DNA of 64,000 nucleotides, taken from positions 239,501-303,500 of the forward strand of contig NZ_VFPV01000001.1 in the NCBI RefSeq assembly GCF_006716905.1. Direction: 5' to 3'. Shown piece by piece: positions 60,263-64,000 of the stretch (positions are counted from its first letter, which is position 1; each line of letters begins with the position of its first letter). Source of the stretch: Acidovorax temperans (lineage in GTDB: Bacteria > Pseudomonadota > Gammaproteobacteria > Burkholderiales > Burkholderiaceae_C). The translations under genes were made by a program, and so were the position numbers. Under the pieces are notes generated by a model. The model saw only the letters and a list, made by a program, of their open reading frames with translations. It was not told the origin of the DNA and did not search any database.

Positions 60263-60907
60263 TTACTTGGTAGCACGGGTGCCGACCACTTCGATTTCCA
60301 CGCGACGGTTCTTGGCGCGGCCTTCGGCAGTCTTGTTGTCAGCCACAGGTTGCTTTTCGCCCTTGCCTTCGGTGTACACGCGGTTCTTTTCGATGCCCTT
60401 GGACACCAAGTAAGCCTTCACAGCTTCGGAACGACGCACAGACAGCTTTTGGTTGTAAGCATCGGAACCCACGGAGTCAGTGTGACCCACAGCGATGATC
60501 ACTTCCAGGTTGATACCCTTGACCTTGGAGACCAGATCGTCCAACTTGGCCTTGCCTTCTGCCTTCAGGACAGACTTGTCGAAGTCGAAGAATGCGTCAG
60601 CAGCGTAGGTAACCTTTTGAGCGGCAACAGCGGGAGCTGCTACGGCAGGAGCTGCTGCGGCGGGAGCTGCAGGAGCTGCCGCGGGTGCGGCGGCAGGAGC
60701 TGCTGCCTTGGCAGCGATAGCGCCGTCGCAGCCAGGAGCTGCAGTAGCAGGCGTCCAGTTGGCATCGCGCCAGCACAGTTCGTTGGTGCCGTTCTTCCAG
60801 ACCAGATCGCCGGAACCGTTCTTCCAGTTGTCTACAGTTTGTGCGCCAGCGGCGGTTGCGAGCGCTGCAGAGGCAAACAACATCGCCACTTTGTTCAGTT
60901 TCTTCAT
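60263..60907 (-). CDS. OmpA-family outer-membrane/peptidoglycan-associated protein
   Basis: The 214-residue protein has a signal peptide (MKKLNKVAMLFASAALATAA), a short N-terminal domain with WKNGSGDLVWKNGTNELCWR, an Ala/Pro-rich linker (residues about 62-95) and an OmpA-like C-terminal domain (FFDFDKSVLKAEGKAKL, VGHTDSVGSDAYNQKLSVRR, GRAKNRRVEIEV) that binds peptidoglycan. It lacks the full eight-strand barrel of OmpA. The AGAGGAG RBS is strong. Confidence 0.9.
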   Translation of the reverse strand: MKKLNKVAMLFASAALATAAGAQTVDNWKNGSGDLVWKNGTNELCWRDANWTPATAAPGCDGAIAAKAAAPAAAPAAAPAAPAAAAPAVAAPAVAAQKVTYAADAFFDFDKSVLKAEGKAKLDDLVSKVKGINLEVIIAVGHTDSVGSDAYNQKLSVRRSEAVKAYLVSKGIEKNRVYTEGKGEKQPVADNKTAEGRAKNRRVEIEVVGTRATK

Positions 60908-61130
60908 GGTTCTCCTCTTGGGGAAAAAGCCGCAGCCGCGCTGCGAATCAGGACGCTTAGGGTGACCACCACCAAAAACGTTGAAACGATTGTGCCATAC
61001 GTAACAGGCGAAAAGCGGCTCTACTTCATAAGGCACCGTAGGACAAAACCGCAATAGCCCTCATATGTTGCTCGGGCGCTACAAGCATCTAAGCCTAAAA
61101 TGGCTCTCCTTTGCTGCCTCCGCCGTCCAA

Positions 61131-63797
61131 ATGACCCAGTTTGCCAAAGAAACCCTGCCGATCAGTCTTGAAGAAGAAATGCGGCGCAGTTACCTCGATT
61201 ACGCGATGAGCGTGATCGTAGGCCGGGCCTTGCCTGACGCACGAGACGGCTTGAAGCCGGTGCACCGGCGCGTGCTTTACGCAATGCACGAACTCAACAA
61301 CGATTGGAATCGACCCTATAAAAAGTCGGCCCGTATCGTTGGCGACGTGATTGGTAAGTACCACCCCCACGGAGACTCGGCGGTGTACGACACCATCGTG
61401 CGGATGGCGCAAGACTTCTCATTGCGTCACATGCTGGTGGACGGTCAGGGCAACTTCGGCTCGGTGGACGGCGACAACGCCGCTGCCATGCGGTACACCG
61501 AAATCCGCCTGGCAAAAATTGCTCACGAAATGCTGGGCGACATCGACAAGGAAACGGTCGATTTCGGCCCCAACTACGACGGCAGCGAAAAAGAGCCGCT
61601 GGTATTGCCCAGCAAGCTGCCCAACCTGCTGGTCAATGGCTCCGCAGGCATTGCGGTGGGCATGGCCACCAATATTCCACCGCACAACCTGAACGAAGTG
61701 GTGGATGCCTGCCTGCACATGCTGCGCAACCCGGATGCTTCCATTGATGAGCTGATGGAGATCATTCCCGCGCCTGACTTCCCCACGGCCGGGATCATCT
61801 ACGGCATCAATGGTGTGAAGGATGGCTATCGCACCGGCCGCGGCAAGGTGGTGATGCGCGCCAAGTGCCACTTCGAGGACATCGACCGCGGCCAGCGCCA
61901 GGCGATCATCGTGGACGAGCTGCCCTACCAGGTCAACAAGAAGACCCTGCAGGAGCGCATGGCCGAGCTGGTGCACGAGAAGAAAATCGAAGGCATCAGC
62001 CACATCCAGGACGAGTCGGACAAATCCGGCATGCGCCTGGTGATCGAACTCAAGCGCGGCGAAGTGCCCGAGGTGGTGCTGAACAACCTGTACAAGCAGA
62101 CGCAGCTGCAGGACACATTCGGCATGAACATGGTGGCGCTGATTGACGGCCAACCCCGCCTGTGCAACCTCAAGGACCTGATCAGCGTCTTCCTGCAGCA
62201 CCGCCGCGAAGTGGTGACACGCCGCACGGTGTTCGAGCTGCGCAAAGCCCGTGATCGCGGGCACGTACTCGAAGGCTTGGCCGTGGCATTGGCCAACATT
62301 GACGATTTCATTGCCATCATCCGCAACGCCCCAACCCCCCCAGTGGCCAAGGCTGAGCTGATGACCCGCTCTTGGGACAGCAAACTGGTGCGCGAGATGC
62401 TGACCCGCACGCGCGCCGATGGCGGCGTGATCAACGCCGACGACTACCGCCCTGAAGGCCTGGAAAAAGAATTCGGCATGGGCCAGGACGGCCTGTACCG
62501 ACTGTCTGAAACGCAGGCCCAGGAAATCCTGCAGATGCGCCTGCAGCGCCTCACGGGCCTGGAGCAAGACAAGATCGTGGCCGAGTACAAGGAAGTCATG
62601 GCGGTCATCGAAGACCTGCTGGACATCCTGGCCAAGCCCGAGCGTGTCTCGACCATCATTGGCGAAGAGCTCACTTCCATCAAGCAGGAGTTCGGCCAGC
62701 ACAAGCTGGGCGCACGCCGCTCGATCGTTGAATACAGTGCACAGGACCTCTCCACCGAAGACCTGATCACCCCCACCGACATGGTGGTGACGCTCAGCCA
62801 CACCGGCTACATCAAGAGCCAGCCGCTGTCCGAATACCGCGCCCAAAAGCGTGGCGGCCGCGGCAAGCAGGCTACGGCTACGAAAGAAGACGACTGGATC
62901 GACCAGCTCTTCATCGCCAACACGCACGACTACATCCTGTGCTTTTCCAATCGCGGCCGCCTGTACTGGCTCAAGGTGTGGGAAGTGCCAGCGGGCTCGC
63001 GCGGATCGCGTGGCCGCCCCATCGTCAACATGTTCCCCCTGCAGGACGGCGAGAAGATCAACGTGGTGCTGCCGCTCACCGGCGACATGCGCAGCTTCCC
63101 AGCCGACCGCTTCGTGTTCATGGCGACAAGCATGGGCACAGTCAAGAAAACGGCGCTGGACGAGTTCAGCAACCCGCGCAAGGGCGGCATCATTGCCGTG
63201 AACCTGGATGACGGCGACTACCTGATCGGCGCGGCCCTCACCGATGGCAAACATGACGTGATGCTGTTCAGCGACGGCGGCAAGGCCGTGCGCTTTGACG
63301 AAAACGATGTGCGTCCGCTGGGCCGTGCGGCGCGCGGTGTGCGCGGCATGATGCTGGAAGAAGGCCAGAGCGTGATCGCCATGCTGGTGGCCGAAGACGA
63401 AAGCCAAAGCGTGCTCACCGCCACCGAAAACGGCTATGGCAAACGCACCAGCATCGTCGAATACACGCGCCACGGCCGTGGCACCAAGGGCATGATCGCC
63501 ATCCAGCAAAGCGAGCGCAATGGCAAGGTCGTTGCCGCCACGCTGGTGCATGCTGAAGACGAGATCATGCTGATCACCGACAAGGGCGTGCTGGTGCGCA
63601 CCCGTGTGAGCGAGATCCGCGAACTGGGCCGCGCCACGCAGGGCGTGACGCTGATTGCACTGGACGAAGGCTCCAAGCTCAGCGGCCTGCAGCGCATTGT
63701 GGAAAACGATGCCAACGCTCCGGATTCAGCCACAGAGGCTGGTGATGAATCTGAAGGCGGTAACGCCAGCGAAGGCCGCACAACGCCTGAGGCTTGA
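61131..63797 (+). CDS. gyrA: DNA gyrase subunit A
   Basis: GyrA breaks and rejoins DNA with catalytic Tyr122 in [10 protein letters not shown]. The 888-residue protein matches the standard length. The quinolone region [17 protein letters not shown] retains Ser83 and Asp87, so no classical resistance mutation is present. The C-terminal beta-pinwheel includes the GyrA box (QKRGGRGKQ). The ATG at 61131 ([20 protein letters not shown]) is preferred to one 22 codons upstream. Confidence 0.97.
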   Translation: MTQFAKETLPISLEEEMRRSYLDYAMSVIVGRALPDARDGLKPVHRRVLYAMHELNNDWNRPYKKSARIVGDVIGKYHPHGDSAVYDTIVRMAQDFSLRHMLVDGQGNFGSVDGDNAAAMRYTEIRLAKIAHEMLGDIDKETVDFGPNYDGSEKEPLVLPSKLPNLLVNGSAGIAVGMATNIPPHNLNEVVDACLHMLRNPDASIDELMEIIPAPDFPTAGIIYGINGVKDGYRTGRGKVVMRAKCHFEDIDRGQRQAIIVDELPYQVNKKTLQERMAELVHEKKIEGISHIQDESDKSGMRLVIELKRGEVPEVVLNNLYKQTQLQDTFGMNMVALIDGQPRLCNLKDLISVFLQHRREVVTRRTVFELRKARDRGHVLEGLAVALANIDDFIAIIRNAPTPPVAKAELMTRSWDSKLVREMLTRTRADGGVINADDYRPEGLEKEFGMGQDGLYRLSETQAQEILQMRLQRLTGLEQDKIVAEYKEVMAVIEDLLDILAKPERVSTIIGEELTSIKQEFGQHKLGARRSIVEYSAQDLSTEDLITPTDMVVTLSHTGYIKSQPLSEYRAQKRGGRGKQATATKEDDWIDQLFIANTHDYILCFSNRGRLYWLKVWEVPAGSRGSRGRPIVNMFPLQDGEKINVVLPLTGDMRSFPADRFVFMATSMGTVKKTALDEFSNPRKGGIIAVNLDDGDYLIGAALTDGKHDVMLFSDGGKAVRFDENDVRPLGRAARGVRGMMLEEGQSVIAMLVAEDESQSVLTATENGYGKRTSIVEYTRHGRGTKGMIAIQQSERNGKVVAATLVHAEDEIMLITDKGVLVRTRVSEIRELGRATQGVTLIALDEGSKLSGLQRIVENDANAPDSATEAGDESEGGNASEGRTTPEA

Positions 63798-63850
63798 CCG
63801 CCAAGCCGCAGCCACGGCTTTGAGCCTTGGCTGCACTTGCTATCAAAATC

Positions 63851-63889
63851 AGAGCTTCTGCCGCTTACTCAGCAAGCGCTGGAAGCTCT
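63851..63889. repeat. Dispersed palindrome copy after gyrA
   Basis: AGAGCTTCTGCCGCTTACTC and the following half pair via AGAGCTTC/GAAGCTCT and CGCTT/AAGCG; CTTTTT follows. It abuts the MITE. Confidence 0.65.
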
Positions 63890-63894
63890 TTTTA

Positions 63895-64000
63895 GGCTCT
63901 TCTAGCGAATGCTAGTGATGCACTCGATAAATGTCGTACGTCGAAATCGTCGTTTACAGACGTGCGGCGATTTCCATCACTACTATTCGCTAGAAGAGCC
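63895..64000. mobile_element. MITE-like 106-bp inverted-repeat element
   Basis: The left 26 bases (GGCTCTTCTAGCGAATGCTA then GTGATG) and the last 26 bases of the window are inverted repeats with 24 of 26 positions matching. No reading frame fits between them. The right flank lies outside the window, so a target duplication cannot be checked. A solo end is at 5038. Confidence 0.65.

Noticed and set aside
61131-63797. Quinolone-resistance mutation in gyrA
   Set aside because: Residues 83 and 87 are Ser and Asp as in susceptible strains.
1-64000. CRISPR array
   Set aside because: No set of regularly spaced near-identical repeats of 24-37 bases with unique spacers was seen. The ACCATCAC, GTTACCA and 20-bp arrays have short units and no spacers of CRISPR size.

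Overview
The window reads as a chromosomal segment of a GC-rich betaproteobacterium of the family Comamonadaceae (Acidovorax-like). Supporting signs are a tmRNA whose tag reads ANDERFALAA, two Bug-family solute receptors, a polyhydroxyalkanoate phasin with paired TGC-rich operator sites, an aerobic-type cobalamin operon, and a dispersed palindromic repeat built on AGCGCTTAT/ATAAGCGCT. The genus is inferred.

Left core, 1-21.5 kb: a catR-like LysR gene diverges from catB and catC (muconate to 3-oxoadipate enol-lactone), followed by two Bug receptors, a DUF985 cupin and a 28-codon membrane peptide gene. On the minus strand comes a cobalamin block in the order rmuC, MFS, cbiB, cobC, cobQ, a B12 riboswitch, bluB, cobT. 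Then follow a NhaD-like antiporter with a 2-hydroxyacid dehydrogenase, pncB, a thioesterase with a deacetylase-like gene, and phasin.

Accessory region, about 21.7-58.4 kb. (1) A minus-strand defence operon (21985-31716) encodes a complete type I restriction-modification system, HTH-hsdM-hsdS-[ImmA/IrrE peptidase, DUF4411 PIN-like]-[Abi_2 HEPN protein]-hsdR. A strong promoter and a compact terminator-like RNA lie directly upstream of the HEPN gene. (2) A serine-recombinase element (about 31.8-41.8 kb) carries DUF3489, parDE, a frameshifted ATPase, a coiled-coil protein, DUF2924, the recombinase and an HTH-like partner. (3) A cassette of higBA plus an HTH gene is bounded by 28-bp direct repeats. 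(4) A Fic gene with operator-like repeats follows. (5) A decayed second recombinase element carries merR and merT-merP-GDCCVxC but no merA. (6) Two identical IS1380-family copies stand in tandem, sharing TTAG. (7) A satellite-like element lies next to ssrA: integrase, an unknown gene, a 20-bp-period repeat array, AlpA, small genes and a Toprim/DUF3987 primase-helicase.

Right core, 58.4-64.0 kb: ssrA (tmRNA), gph, ubiG, an OmpA-family protein and gyrA with wild-type Ser83 and Asp87. The window ends in a 106-bp MITE-like element.

The most interesting system is the HEPN (Abi_2) gene with its own upstream structured RNA, nested with a second toxin-antitoxin-like pair inside a type I restriction operon. 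Also notable are two in-frame insertions of a dispersed repeat in cobQ, the iteron-like array of the satellite, and the tandem IS.
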